In this document: piece after piece, positions 33,345 through 42,410 of the stretch
Numbering within the stretch: the stretch's first letter is position 1
Layout: each line of letters opens with the position of its first letter
Source of the DNA: Halobacillus litoralis
GTDB taxonomy: Bacteria; Bacillota; Bacilli; Bacillales; Halobacillaceae
Length of the DNA stretch: 64,000 nt
NCBI RefSeq assembly: GCF_009856355.1
Contig: NZ_WMEW01000003.1
Coordinates: forward strand, 167,693-231,692
Direction: 5' to 3'
Notes under the pieces: generated by a model
Database searches by the model: none
What the model saw: the letters and a program-made list of their open reading frames with translations, nothing else
Told to the model about the DNA's origin: nothing
Position numbers and translations under genes: made by a program

Positions 33345-34277
33345 TTAATCGAACAGTACACTGACGGACTGCTCTTTCTGTACACGTGTCAACGCATCGG
33401 CAAACAACGGGGCAACGGATAGAGATACAATCTTATCGATACGCTTCTCCTCAGGAAGATAAACGGAGTTCGTCACGACCAATTCCTTGATCGGTGAATC
33501 CTCGATGATCTTCACTGAAGGATCGGACAATACGGCATGGGTGCCGCATGCGTATATATCATTGGCTCCCTTTTCAAGAAGAGCGGCAGCCGCTTGATCG
33601 ATGGTTCCAGCTGTATCAATCATATCATCCACGATAATGACATTTTTCCCTTCAATGTTTCCAACCACATTCAAGGCTTCTGCCATATTTGGTTCAGGAC
33701 GGCGTTTATCCACGAAGGCTATCGGCGCATCCAGAATATCCGCCATGCGGCGTGCCCGGCGCAGACCACTCGTATCAGGAGCGACAACGACGACATCCTC
33801 GATGTTTTTCTCCTTGTAATACTGAGCAATAATCGGAATGCCGAGCAGCTGATCGACCGGAATGTTGAAGAATCCCTGAATCTGCGGTGCATGCAGATCA
33901 AGAGCCACGACTCTTGATACGCCTGCTTTTTCCAATAGGTTAGCAACCAATTTGGCCGTAATTGGTTCACGCGGACGTGCTTTCCGATCCTGACGAGCAT
34001 ACCCATAATAAGGAATGACCACATTAATCGTTTTGGCAGACGCCCTCTTCAAAGCATCCACCATGATCAAAAGCTCCATGATGTGTTCATTGACCGGCTG
34101 GGCCGTCGATTGAATCAAGTAAATATCATCACCACGGACACTTTCCTCGATCGTGATCTGAATTTCACCATCACTGAACCTCACTACAGAACTTTCTCCT
34201 AAAGGAACATCCAGAATATCTGAGATTTCCTCTGCCAACGGTTCGTTGGAGTTAAGCGTAAACAGCTTCATGCTCAT
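33345..34277 (-). CDS. prs: Ribose-phosphate pyrophosphokinase (PRPP synthetase) paralogue
   Basis: 310 residues, ATG behind GGGAGAG. Class I PRPP synthetase: RFSDGEIQI near residue 34, [21 protein letters not shown] near 95 (ATP/flexible loop), [11 protein letters not shown] near 130 and the PRPP-binding loop [13 protein letters not shown] near 216. It makes PRPP from ribose-5-phosphate and ATP. In Bacillus the housekeeping prs follows glmU, which is absent here, so this stand-alone gene is probably a second copy. The motifs look intact, so it should be active. Confidence 0.93.
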   Translation of the reverse strand: MSMKLFTLNSNEPLAEEISDILDVPLGESSVVRFSDGEIQITIEESVRGDDIYLIQSTAQPVNEHIMELLIMVDALKRASAKTINVVIPYYGYARQDRKARPREPITAKLVANLLEKAGVSRVVALDLHAPQIQGFFNIPVDQLLGIPIIAQYYKEKNIEDVVVVAPDTSGLRRARRMADILDAPIAFVDKRRPEPNMAEALNVVGNIEGKNVIIVDDMIDTAGTIDQAAAALLEKGANDIYACGTHAVLSDPSVKIIEDSPIKELVVTNSVYLPEEKRIDKIVSLSVAPLFADALTRVQKEQSVSVLFD

Positions 34278-34436
34278 CTTGATCTCTCCCGTACGTAAGA
34301 ATTCAAATGGAGCCTATGTCTTTCTTTATATCCTGATAAACATTTACACCATTTTTATTTTGAGTTTACATTGCTGTGTTATTCCAATAAAGAGTATACT
34401 ATACCATTTCGAGTTTCGAAACTCATTCACTCCATT

Positions 34437-34471
34437 AAAAAAAGCCTTCTCCCCCATCAAGGAGAGAAGAC
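34437..34471 (-). terminator. Terminator of the exporter operon
   Basis: Minus strand: CTTCTC-T-CC-TTGAT-GG-G-GGAGAAG followed by GCTTTTTTT, 10 bases beyond the stop of the heptad-repeat protein gene. A separate perfect palindrome GAGTTTCGAAACTC lies at 34410-34423, upstream of prs. Its role is unknown. Confidence 0.78.
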
Positions 34472-34480
34472 GGCCGTGAT

Positions 34481-36283
34481 CTAGCGGAACAGATCCAAAA
34501 AGCGGTCCCAGAGACTTTTCTCGTCTTCCTGCTCCTGCTCTTCTTCCTGCTCTTCTTTTTTAATACTTTCTGTTTTGATGACAAATTGAACGGATTCAAT
34601 ATTCTCATTCTCTTCGGAAACAAAAGAGACCGGTTCGAAATCGGAATAATCATATTCGCTCATCAGCTGGTCGATTTCCGACTGCATTTCCTCAGGCAGA
34701 TCACTCGTGGAGGCAGAAAGTTCTGATGTACCATTCTGAAGATCAGCAGCTCCGGATTGCAAGTCTGCCGTTCCACTCGTCAAACCACCGATACCGGCAT
34801 GCACCTCTTCATACGATCCGGCCAGCTGTCCGACACCGTTCGTATAGTCTACAAGTCCGGCATGAAAATCATTGTACTGTGAGGAGAAACCCTGTATGCC
34901 CTGCTGCAGTTCCTTGATGGATTCATCCACATTCACACTGCCTAGATTTGTTTCGATCGTATCCGCAGCCGCTGCGAGCTGATCATTGATCTCACTCAAG
35001 GAAGCTACTGCCTGATCCAGGGCAGGACCTGCCGCATCAAATGCGCCTTCTGCATCTCCATAGACCGCTTTGGCTTCCTGAGCTGCGTGATACGTTTCAA
35101 TGAGATGATCGACCACTTCCTGATCGACTCCTGACTCACGAAGCGCCTGGATATCCTCCTCAGTCACTTCATACCCCGGAATGGAGGCCATCGCCTCATC
35201 CAGTTGATCGTGAGCATTGGTATAGTTTGTTCTCAAATCAACCAGGCCATCTTCCGCTTTCTGAAGACCGGAAGAGAGTTCTCTCAAGTTCTCCTGCATT
35301 TGTGAGAGGTCTCCAAGGTTCAAATCCCCCGGCCCCTGTGAAGCCAGTCGGCTCATTTCCGCAAGCGCACTTTTGATCGAGGCGGAACCTTCGACAAGGG
35401 AAGCCGAACCACTGTTCAATTCCTGGATGCCGTTCAAATACTGTTCTGATCCACTATAGACCTGCGCTGTTCCGTTATTCAGTTCAGCAATCCCGTCGGC
35501 AAGGCCGGAAGCTCCATCATTGATAGCGGCGGTTGCATCCGCGAGTGAATTCATATCCTTCTTCACGCCATCAATATCTGGCTCTTCCATGGATAAAGAG
35601 GCAGGCACCGCTGCCATTTCGATGCTGTCCATTTCGATATTCTCAGCATCGGCTGTCACTTTGAAGCTTTCTTCTTTCTCAGGAAGAACGGTGAACGTAA
35701 CTTGTCTGTCTTTCCCTGAATTGGCGACCGTTCCGTCCGGTGCCTCAATATTCTCGAAGATTTCTGCATCTAAAGGGACCGTAATCTGCACGGTATAGTT
35801 GTTGAAAAAGACAGGATCGGCCCCTTCTTTTTCTGACGTCTCGATACCGATTTCCAGCTGTCCATCCTTTCCAAGGAGTTCTTCCGGATTGATTTCTTCT
35901 CCGTCCAGCTTATAGGAAAAATTGATGTTCCAAGGAAGATTTTGATCTTCAAGATTCCCCTGGTAATAAAACTCCTCTTCTTCAGCTCTCACTTCAATCC
36001 GCGAGTTTTTCTGTTTGATTTCATTTACATTCGTTAAATTTTCCACACTGGAATATAGGCCGTAATCGACAATGGTTCCCGGATCTTCAATATCAAAGTT
36101 ATTGACTACATACATGTCTTTCTGGCTTCCATCTGCATTCAAAGTGGCATATACGACTTCACGCTTTTCAGAGAAACTGCCTTCCTCCGCTTTTCCATCT
36201 TCTTCAGCAGAAGCAGGGGCGGCGGGCACAGCAAGAAGAAAAGCCATGATCAGCAGAGATGAACGTTTACCTATCATTATCAT
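34481..36283 (-). CDS. Secreted heptad-repeat partner of the MmpL/RND exporter
   Basis: 600 residues. Signal peptide MIMIGKRSSLLIMAFLLAVPAAPASA. The N-terminal half (residues 30-240) is beta-rich. The middle holds 'L..G...L..G' heptad-type repeats (ADATAAINDGASGLADGIAEL..., GLTSGTADLQSGAADLQNG) of the YhgE/Pip-like type, predicted to form long helices. The C-terminus is a strongly acidic/Lys run ending DRFLDLFR. The ATG overlaps the TGA of the MmpL gene (ATGA), so translation is coupled. It probably forms an extracellular part of the exporter. No enzymatic motif is seen. Confidence 0.8.
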   Translation of the reverse strand: MIMIGKRSSLLIMAFLLAVPAAPASAEEDGKAEEGSFSEKREVVYATLNADGSQKDMYVVNNFDIEDPGTIVDYGLYSSVENLTNVNEIKQKNSRIEVRAEEEEFYYQGNLEDQNLPWNINFSYKLDGEEINPEELLGKDGQLEIGIETSEKEGADPVFFNNYTVQITVPLDAEIFENIEAPDGTVANSGKDRQVTFTVLPEKEESFKVTADAENIEMDSIEMAAVPASLSMEEPDIDGVKKDMNSLADATAAINDGASGLADGIAELNNGTAQVYSGSEQYLNGIQELNSGSASLVEGSASIKSALAEMSRLASQGPGDLNLGDLSQMQENLRELSSGLQKAEDGLVDLRTNYTNAHDQLDEAMASIPGYEVTEEDIQALRESGVDQEVVDHLIETYHAAQEAKAVYGDAEGAFDAAGPALDQAVASLSEINDQLAAAADTIETNLGSVNVDESIKELQQGIQGFSSQYNDFHAGLVDYTNGVGQLAGSYEEVHAGIGGLTSGTADLQSGAADLQNGTSELSASTSDLPEEMQSEIDQLMSEYDYSDFEPVSFVSEENENIESVQFVIKTESIKKEEQEEEQEQEDEKSLWDRFLDLFR

Positions 36284-38238
36284 TTCCCCTTATAAAAGTT
36301 TGCTTTCCATGTCGTTTTTTCAATCAACCGATCCAGAATCACAAGAAGTGCAGGCAGGACGAGGACGACCATCAGAAACGCGAGCAGCGCTCCTCTCCCC
36401 AGCAGAAGACCAATAGACGAAACAATCGGATTCGTTGAGGTCATCCATAAAATAAAGCCGACACTGGACAATATCGAAGCCGAAACAAAAATGGCGAAAA
36501 TCTTGTCATCAATCGTTTTCTTAATCGCCTCAAGCGCTGACATGTCTTTCCGCAGATGATTGTAATTCTCCGTAAATAAAATGGCATAGTCTACGGTCGC
36601 TGCCAATTGAATCGTGCTGATCAATAGATACCCGACATAGACGAGCGGCGTATCCATGAAATATGGAAAAGCGAGGTTCACCCATACCGAGGCCTGAATC
36701 GTAATAAGCAGGACGACCGGGATGGAAACGGAACGGAACGTAAGAATCAATACAGCCGCAACCGCAGCGATGGTCAGCCAGTTCACAAGGGTATTATCCT
36801 TCTGCACAATATTTTTCATATCATACAACGTAACGCTTTCCCCCAGCAGATGGGTCTCCTCATAGTAGCCATCTGCGGTTTCTTTCACCTCTTCAATAAG
36901 AGAAAAGGCCTTTTCACCTTCCGCATCGGTTTCCGTATATAAGGTGATTCTAGCGTAATGCTCGGAATAAAACGATTCGGTCACGGATTGTTCTAAATAC
37001 TCAGGTGGAATCGCCGGGCTGACGATATTGACATAGGACACGACGCTCGAGACATCTGTAAGCTGCTCCAGGTCCTGAACAAGCTCCTCCTCTTTCGCCC
37101 GGTCTCCTTCAGGTACGAGGAGAACCATCGGGATGTTCTTGCCAAAAGAATCCTGGATGGCGGCTACATCCTGACCGGCCCTTGTGTTCTCCGGCTGTTC
37201 TCCTGTTCCATAAATAAAGCTCGTTTCATTTTGAGCCAGAAAAGCAGGCACAATGATGATCAGAAGCAGAATAAAACTCGGCAGACGCAGCTTCATCACG
37301 TGACGGCCGATCCCCTTGAAATCAGGTACAAACGGACGGTGCTTGGTCTTATCGATCCAATGATAAAACATCATCGTCAGCGCAGGCAGGAAGACCATCA
37401 CACTGATAAAGCTGAGAAGTATTCCTTTCAAAAGGTTCAATCCCAGATCGGCGCCGATACCGAAGTCCATGAAGGTTAAGGCGGTAAACCCAAAGAATGT
37501 TGTCGAGGCACTCGCGACAATCGCCGGAAAAGAACGTTTCATCGCCAGCTGCATCGCTTCCTTCGGATCCTCGACTTCCTTCCGGTAATCCGAAAAGCTG
37601 TGGAGGAGGAATATCGCATAGTCGAGCGAAACGGCCAGCTGTAGAATCGGAGCGACCGACTGCGTGACAAAGGATATCTCTCCGATGAAAATGTTGGTGC
37701 CTAAATTAATCAGGACGGATACACCAATGGCCACGAGGAAGAAGACCGGTTCCATCCATGAGGTCGTCGATAAAATTAAAATCAGAATGATGATTGGAAC
37801 GAGCAGTGCTGCCGCATACATCGATTCACTGCCTGTCATTTTCTGCGAGACGGCTGTGTTAACGGCTTCACCAGCTACCGCGTTCTCTTCTCCAATCAGT
37901 TCATAAATCGCGTCTGTGGCTGCAACTTCCTCCCCTTCCTCAATGTGAAGGGAATAGAGTGCTTTTTGATCCAGGTAATAGGATTCAACAGTATCCGCAG
38001 AAGCCATCTCCAATGGTACTTTCACATCGATGATATCATCGAGCCATGTGACACTTTCGACACCATCCACGTTCTCCAGCTGCTGCTTATAGCTGAGCGC
38101 TTCGGTGATCGAAACATCCTCAATCATGACCCTGGCATTTTCCACCGGTTCATCGAATTCCTGCTCCATCAAGTCCACCGCTTCAATCGAAGGGGCGTCC
38201 TCCGGCAGGTAATCAATCATATTGTAGTTGACGGACAC
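36280..38238 (-). CDS. MmpL/RND-family exporter (start uncertain)
   Basis: 652 residues from the first canonical start, a GTG at 38238. Two repeats of a large extracytoplasmic loop plus a membrane bundle, with LAVSLDYAIFLLHSFSDYRKE and AATVDYAILFTENYNHLRKD as the paired RND transmembrane-4 motifs. The frame stays open for 33 more codons upstream to 38337 and there encodes GWTARIIKHKKSIVLIFVILTLLSA, the expected first membrane helix. No ATG, GTG or TTG lies in that part. Either initiation is non-canonical (ATC or ATT) or a small deletion removed the start. Divergent from a TetR gene. Confidence 0.85.
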   Translation of the reverse strand: MSVNYNMIDYLPEDAPSIEAVDLMEQEFDEPVENARVMIEDVSITEALSYKQQLENVDGVESVTWLDDIIDVKVPLEMASADTVESYYLDQKALYSLHIEEGEEVAATDAIYELIGEENAVAGEAVNTAVSQKMTGSESMYAAALLVPIIILILILSTTSWMEPVFFLVAIGVSVLINLGTNIFIGEISFVTQSVAPILQLAVSLDYAIFLLHSFSDYRKEVEDPKEAMQLAMKRSFPAIVASASTTFFGFTALTFMDFGIGADLGLNLLKGILLSFISVMVFLPALTMMFYHWIDKTKHRPFVPDFKGIGRHVMKLRLPSFILLLIIIVPAFLAQNETSFIYGTGEQPENTRAGQDVAAIQDSFGKNIPMVLLVPEGDRAKEEELVQDLEQLTDVSSVVSYVNIVSPAIPPEYLEQSVTESFYSEHYARITLYTETDAEGEKAFSLIEEVKETADGYYEETHLLGESVTLYDMKNIVQKDNTLVNWLTIAAVAAVLILTFRSVSIPVVLLITIQASVWVNLAFPYFMDTPLVYVGYLLISTIQLAATVDYAILFTENYNHLRKDMSALEAIKKTIDDKIFAIFVSASILSSVGFILWMTSTNPIVSSIGLLLGRGALLAFLMVVLVLPALLVILDRLIEKTTWKANFYKGK

Positions 38239-38374
38239 GGCGAACTGAGCCGCCGCACTTAACAGCGTAAGTATAACAAAAATAAGGACAATACTTTTTT
38301 TATGCTTTATGATTCGTGCTGTCCATCCGATAAAGCGTCACCCTCTCTTGCATCTCCCATTCATACACTATACT

Positions 38375-38403
38375 ATTTTATTGACACCGTGTTGGATATT
38401 CAA
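38375..38403 (-). promoter_or_regulatory. Promoter of the MmpL operon
   Basis: Minus strand: -35 TTGAAT (38398-38403), 17-base spacer, -10 TAAAAT (38375-38380). The -35 lies inside the palindromic operator at 38390-38405. Confidence 0.65.
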
Positions 38404-38460
38404 CAAACAGTTTTTTAAATTTCGTCATTTATCCAACATACCTGTAGGCGAATGTTGGAT
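38390..38460. promoter_or_regulatory. Two TetR-type operator palindromes
   Basis: Operator 1: TGTTGGATATTCAACA (38390-38405), a palindrome with one mismatched pair. Operator 2: ATCCAACAT (38431-38439) and ATGTTGGAT (38452-38460), perfect arms 12 bases apart. Both share the TGTTGGAT half-site. They cover the region between the MmpL operon and the tetR gene, which suits joint repression. Confidence 0.75.
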
Positions 38461-38492
38461 TGTCATAAAAATGTAAAAAAAGGAGTCCCGCT

Positions 38493-39059
38493 ATGAGTGA
38501 AAAAATGGACCGCCGCAAAAAGTATACCCGCCGCGTACTGAAGGAAAGTCTGATCCACCTGCTGAACGAGAAGCCGATCGCTGACATTACTGTAAAAGAG
38601 ATCTGTGCACGGGCGGACATCAACCGCTCCACGTTCTACACCCACTATTCCGACCAGTACGATCTGCTGGGTCGGATTGAAGAGGAAATTACAGCCGATA
38701 TGAACACCTATCTCAGTCAATATGATCATGAACTGGAGGAAGAATCGATTCAGATGACAGAGAAAATCCTTACGTATGTCCTTGAAAATAAGCTCCTTTT
38801 TCAAACGCTCCTGAAAGGAGAAGCAGCTCCCTCCTTTGAAAAACGGATGATGAATTTGACGAGAGGATTCATGCTGGATAATTTAACATCGGATAAGGTC
38901 ATTTCCAAACAGGAATCCGAGTACGTCAGCACGTTTGTGATCAGCGGCGTTATCCACGTGATTAAAGACTGGATACAGAACGACATGGACCAGCCGCCAG
39001 AGGAAATGGCGGTCATGGTCAATCATTTCATCCTCCATGGCCTTTCCCATTTCGATTAA
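38493..39059 (+). CDS. TetR/AcrR-family repressor
   Basis: 188 residues, ATG after AAAGGAGTCCCGCT. N-terminal TetR domain: TRRVLKESLIHLLNEKPIADITVKEICARADINRSTFYTHYSDQYDLL (helix-turn-helix). The all-helical C-terminal ligand domain resembles the TetR_C type found beside MmpL-like exporters in Bacilli. It likely represses itself and the divergent MmpL operon through the two palindromes in between. Confidence 0.9.
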   Translation: MSEKMDRRKKYTRRVLKESLIHLLNEKPIADITVKEICARADINRSTFYTHYSDQYDLLGRIEEEITADMNTYLSQYDHELEEESIQMTEKILTYVLENKLLFQTLLKGEAAPSFEKRMMNLTRGFMLDNLTSDKVISKQESEYVSTFVISGVIHVIKDWIQNDMDQPPEEMAVMVNHFILHGLSHFD

Positions 39060-39060
39060 A

Positions 39061-39094
39061 AAAGCCGCTTACGTTCCATAACGTGAGCGGCTTT
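39061..39094 (+). terminator. Terminator after the tetR gene
   Basis: AAAGCCGCT-T-ACGT-TCCATA-ACGT-G-AGCGGCTTT directly after the stop. Confidence 0.9.
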
Positions 39095-39148
39095 CACGCT
39101 GTAGAAATCATACATGTCATCCAGTAGAGTTGTCTGTATGTCCGGGTA

Positions 39149-39283
39149 GTGGTCACGTTCCGCTTATCGGTGGATGCTTGCCGCGGGCACGGCCTCAGCT
39201 AACTTGGGCAGGAAAACCACCTGCCCAAGTGGATCTTCGGCTCGCGCTTTTCCCGCAGGCGTCACCACCGCACGCTCCTCGCG
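39149..39283 (-). repeat. R1 structured repeat, copy C
   Basis: Inverted R1: GTGGATGCTTGCCGCGGGCA ... CCCGCAGGCGTCACCACCG. The central hairpin here is CTTGGGCAGG...CCTGCCCAAG, with changed bases on both arms relative to copies B and E. The rest of 39095-39518 shows no gene I can support. Confidence 0.83.
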
Positions 39284-39518
39284 CCAAAAGTACAGCACAT
39301 ACGAAAGGAAAATGGGTATCTTATCAGAGAAGGACAATTTGAGCTTAGCTTCGCAGATTCAAAAGAGCTGCACTTACGCCGTAATTTTCGTTCGCGTGGA
39401 AATGACAATGGTCTGAAACAAACGCTGATGACAGCTGATTATAAGAAGATAAAAAAGATTACCCTCTACCCAGCAACGGTGCAGGTACTAGAAAAACACT
39501 GGACTTGTTTCCAAACTG

Positions 39519-39552
39519 AAAGCCGCTTGCGTCTGACGACGCAAGCGGCTTT
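39519..39552 (-). terminator. Terminator of the YqfO-like gene
   Basis: AAAGCCGCTTGCGTC-TGAC-GACGCAAGCGGCTTT type hairpin. Its outer part resembles the terminator at 39061-39094. Both flank R1 copy C. Confidence 0.88.
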
Positions 39553-39557
39553 ATCAA

Positions 39558-39911
39558 TCATGATTCATGTTTTCTGGCTTCTCGTTCTTCGGTTACCTGC
39601 ACGACAGGCTCATCCCATGGGTGAGCGGCATAAATGCCCTGCTCAATCACTTTGGTCAGCAGTCCCTCGTCCCTCGGTATGGAAAATTCAATGCGGAAGG
39701 AAGTCACCCGTTCCTTTTCTCCCTTTTTCCCTTCCGTAGGTACGGCAGTGCCGGATGGGACGAACTGCTCCATCCCATCCTTCGTCTGCCACATCACATT
39801 CTTGTACTGACCGACCTGCAGTTCATCCACGCTCAACACACTTTGAATGACTTTGTCGGCATACTCTGGAATCACATACGTTTTTACACGGTAAATATCG
39901 ACAAGCTTCAT
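39558..39911 (-). CDS. YqfO/NIF3-associated CutA-like domain protein
   Basis: 117 residues, ATG after AAAAAGGAGAGATCCG. The start YRVKTYVIPEYADKVIQSVLSV and the end IYAAHPWDEPVVQVTE match the small ferredoxin-like domain inserted in YqfO/NIF3 proteins and related to CutA1. Here it is a stand-alone protein. The function is unknown, with metal binding or trimer assembly possible by analogy. It lies 19 bases downstream of the YhgE gene, so the two are probably cotranscribed. Confidence 0.75.
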   Translation of the reverse strand: MKLVDIYRVKTYVIPEYADKVIQSVLSVDELQVGQYKNVMWQTKDGMEQFVPSGTAVPTEGKKGEKERVTSFRIEFSIPRDEGLLTKVIEQGIYAAHPWDEPVVQVTEEREARKHES

Positions 39912-39930
39912 CGGATCTCTCCTTTTTTTG

Positions 39931-42165
39931 TTAATGGAACAGTCCGGATTCCCTTGATTTAGCCTTCACTTGTCTTGTCCGGTTATGCAGCGGTCCTTTC
40001 AGGAAGATTCCAATCAATAGAAAGACCCCGCCGAATATACCTAAAAACAACAGATCCGTTTTTACGCGTGCCGGCACAATGCCTCCGACGGCTTCCCGCA
40101 TCAAATCGATGGCGTAGGAAAACGGGAGGAATGGATGAATCGTCTGGAAAAACTCAGGAAGAAGAGCCACTGGGTAAGTCCCTCCTGATCCGGCGATCTG
40201 GAGCACGAGCATGACAATCGCTCCGGCCTTTCCGACGTCACCAAGCACAGACACAAGAGTGAAGACGAGCGTCATAAAGACAAAGCTGATCAGCAGCCCG
40301 AACAGGACAAACGGAACAACTTCGGCCACCCCGATATCAAGAAGAAATACATTTCCAAGCGTGACGACAAGTGTCTGAAGGAACCCGATACTCACAAACG
40401 TTGCGAGTTTACCGAAGTATTGCTCATAGCTCCGGTATTCCTGAAGGTTGACTGGATCCGTAGACAATAACGATACCAGCAGCAGAGCACCGACCCATAA
40501 GGACAGGACCGTATAGAACGGTGTCATGCCTGTGCCGTAGTTTTCAATCGGGAACAAGGCATTTTTGCTTAAAGTGACCGGTTCTTCAAAGAAGTTCTCC
40601 TCGGCTGACGGGTCATTTTTCAACAGTTCGATGATTTCATTGATATCCGTCTCTCCCTGGATATCACGAATCCGGTCTGCCATTTCATTCACTTTTTGAT
40701 TGACGTACGGATATTCATTCATCATGTACTCGAGAATATCCTGCCCTTCGGCAATGTTCCCCTCCGTGCTGTTCAGAATACGCTCGACTTCCGGAACCGT
40801 CGATTGGACATCCACCAAAATGGAGCGGGCATTTGCGAGTGTGCTCTGAGCTTTATCGATTTCCGCAAGCACCTGCGGCTCAATGTTTTCGTTGTATTCT
40901 TTCAAGAAAGCATCAATCTGATCCGCTGTTTCTCCCGACTTTTCTTCAAGGGAGGAGAGGGTTTGGTCGATATTTTCCTGGGCTTCCGATAATCGATCGC
41001 CGATTTGACTGCTGTCTTCTTGAATAGCGGTGAGCGCATCTTCAATGGCCTGCACATCAGCAATCGCCTGGTCAATCGTTTCCTCAGGAATCTGCGGGGA
41101 CGGCTGCGGCGTATTTTCTTCATTCCCCTCTTCCCCATTGTCTTCCTGGTTTTCTTCATTCGCTTGACTGGTCTGCTGCTGTTCCTTCACTTGTTGAAGA
41201 AGCTCTTCGACCGCAGCGATTTCCTCCAGGGACTGACTCGTCCGGCTGTTGATTTGATTGCGTATTTCACCAATCGACTCCACATTCACATCAACCGACC
41301 GGGCCTCCTTCAAGAAGGCATTCACGTCCTCAGCTGTCTGCTGGGCCGCGTTCAAATCTTCCTTCACCTGTGGTGAAAGTTCGTTCAAACGCTGCTCGGC
41401 ATCATCAATGAATGCTGTCGTTTCATCAATGGTACTCAGCCCTTCTCCTGCTGCCTGCTCGGCCTGCGGGATGAGCCCCTGCACATTGTTGATGACAGAC
41501 GAGGCATCCTGGGAGTCGTCATAGGCATCGGAAATCAATTGATAAATTTCCGGTAGATTCTCTTCCAATTTAAAAATGTATTCTTCAAAGCGTTTAATGT
41601 CCGGCAGGTCGTTTTCCAATTCAAGTCCAAGGTCATTGAAGAGCTCAGCAACCGTCCCGTTCACTTCTGATATGAACTGGCTGGTAATTTGATCGACCAG
41701 CACGGTGGCTCCTTTTTCAGTGATCTTAGGAGCGATGGCATTAATCTTTTCGTTTACATAGTATTGAACTTCCGACTTTTCCGGATTTCCTTCAACGACT
41801 GTTCCTAAGTGTTCAGAAAAGGTCTCCGGGATGACAATGACAGCATAGTAATCCCCGTATTCCAGCTTATCCATGGCCTCATCACGATCTGTAAACTGCC
41901 AGTCGAAACTTTCTTCATCCTTCAAGTTATCCACTAATTCCTGACCGACATCGATATCCTTATCACGGACAACGGCCCCCTGGTCTTCATTGACCACGGC
42001 TACAGGCAGCTGGTCCGTCTGACTGTAAGGGTCCCACGATGCCTTGATATTAAACCAGGCATACAGGGAAGGAAGGACAGCGAGTCCCAGAATCAAAATC
42101 AACGCTACCCAGTTCGTGGCGGTATTTTTCCAGTCTCTGCTGAATATTTTCCATATGTTCTTCAT
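39931..42165 (-). CDS. yhgE: YhgE/Pip-family membrane protein
   Basis: 744 residues. One N-terminal membrane helix (ATNWVALILILGLAVLPSLYAWFNIKASWDPY, the family signature), then a long extracytoplasmic, Glu/Gln-rich coiled-coil region (residues 60-560, including an acidic EENQEDNGEEGNEENTPQPSP linker). The C-terminal ABC-2-like membrane domain has about five helices. Homologues are phage receptors (Pip) and parts of ESX/type VII secretion-linked or stress loci. A role in export or surface assembly is inferred. The gene is full length. Confidence 0.9.
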   Translation of the reverse strand: MKNIWKIFSRDWKNTATNWVALILILGLAVLPSLYAWFNIKASWDPYSQTDQLPVAVVNEDQGAVVRDKDIDVGQELVDNLKDEESFDWQFTDRDEAMDKLEYGDYYAVIVIPETFSEHLGTVVEGNPEKSEVQYYVNEKINAIAPKITEKGATVLVDQITSQFISEVNGTVAELFNDLGLELENDLPDIKRFEEYIFKLEENLPEIYQLISDAYDDSQDASSVINNVQGLIPQAEQAAGEGLSTIDETTAFIDDAEQRLNELSPQVKEDLNAAQQTAEDVNAFLKEARSVDVNVESIGEIRNQINSRTSQSLEEIAAVEELLQQVKEQQQTSQANEENQEDNGEEGNEENTPQPSPQIPEETIDQAIADVQAIEDALTAIQEDSSQIGDRLSEAQENIDQTLSSLEEKSGETADQIDAFLKEYNENIEPQVLAEIDKAQSTLANARSILVDVQSTVPEVERILNSTEGNIAEGQDILEYMMNEYPYVNQKVNEMADRIRDIQGETDINEIIELLKNDPSAEENFFEEPVTLSKNALFPIENYGTGMTPFYTVLSLWVGALLLVSLLSTDPVNLQEYRSYEQYFGKLATFVSIGFLQTLVVTLGNVFLLDIGVAEVVPFVLFGLLISFVFMTLVFTLVSVLGDVGKAGAIVMLVLQIAGSGGTYPVALLPEFFQTIHPFLPFSYAIDLMREAVGGIVPARVKTDLLFLGIFGGVFLLIGIFLKGPLHNRTRQVKAKSRESGLFH

Positions 42166-42365
42166 TTATGATGCTCCTATACGTTCGTCATGTTTTTTGA
42201 ATGGGAGTACATGAGTACACGTTAGTTTTATCTACGAGAAGAAATTATATAGGAATGTTCGTGAAGTGAAAAGGGAGACACCTTCATGAAAGCCTCACCA
42301 AACCGCACAGCAGAGCATGAATATAAATTTTTCAGGCACAGGAAAACGCGGGGGGCTACAAGCGA

Positions 42366-42393
42366 AAACCTGCTCCGTAATTGGAGCAGGTTT
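42366..42393 (-). terminator. Terminator of the FAD monooxygenase gene
   Basis: AAACCTGCTCC-GTAATT-GGAGCAGGTTT, 18 bases beyond the stop on the minus strand. Confidence 0.82.
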
Positions 42394-42410
42394 CCAGAGA
42401 TTCAGGGGTT

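Noticed and set aside
34410..34423. GAGTTTCGAAACTC palindrome as a PurR-type operator for prs
   Set aside because: It does not match the known PurBox (CGAA-containing direct/inverted pair with long spacing) well enough to name a regulator.
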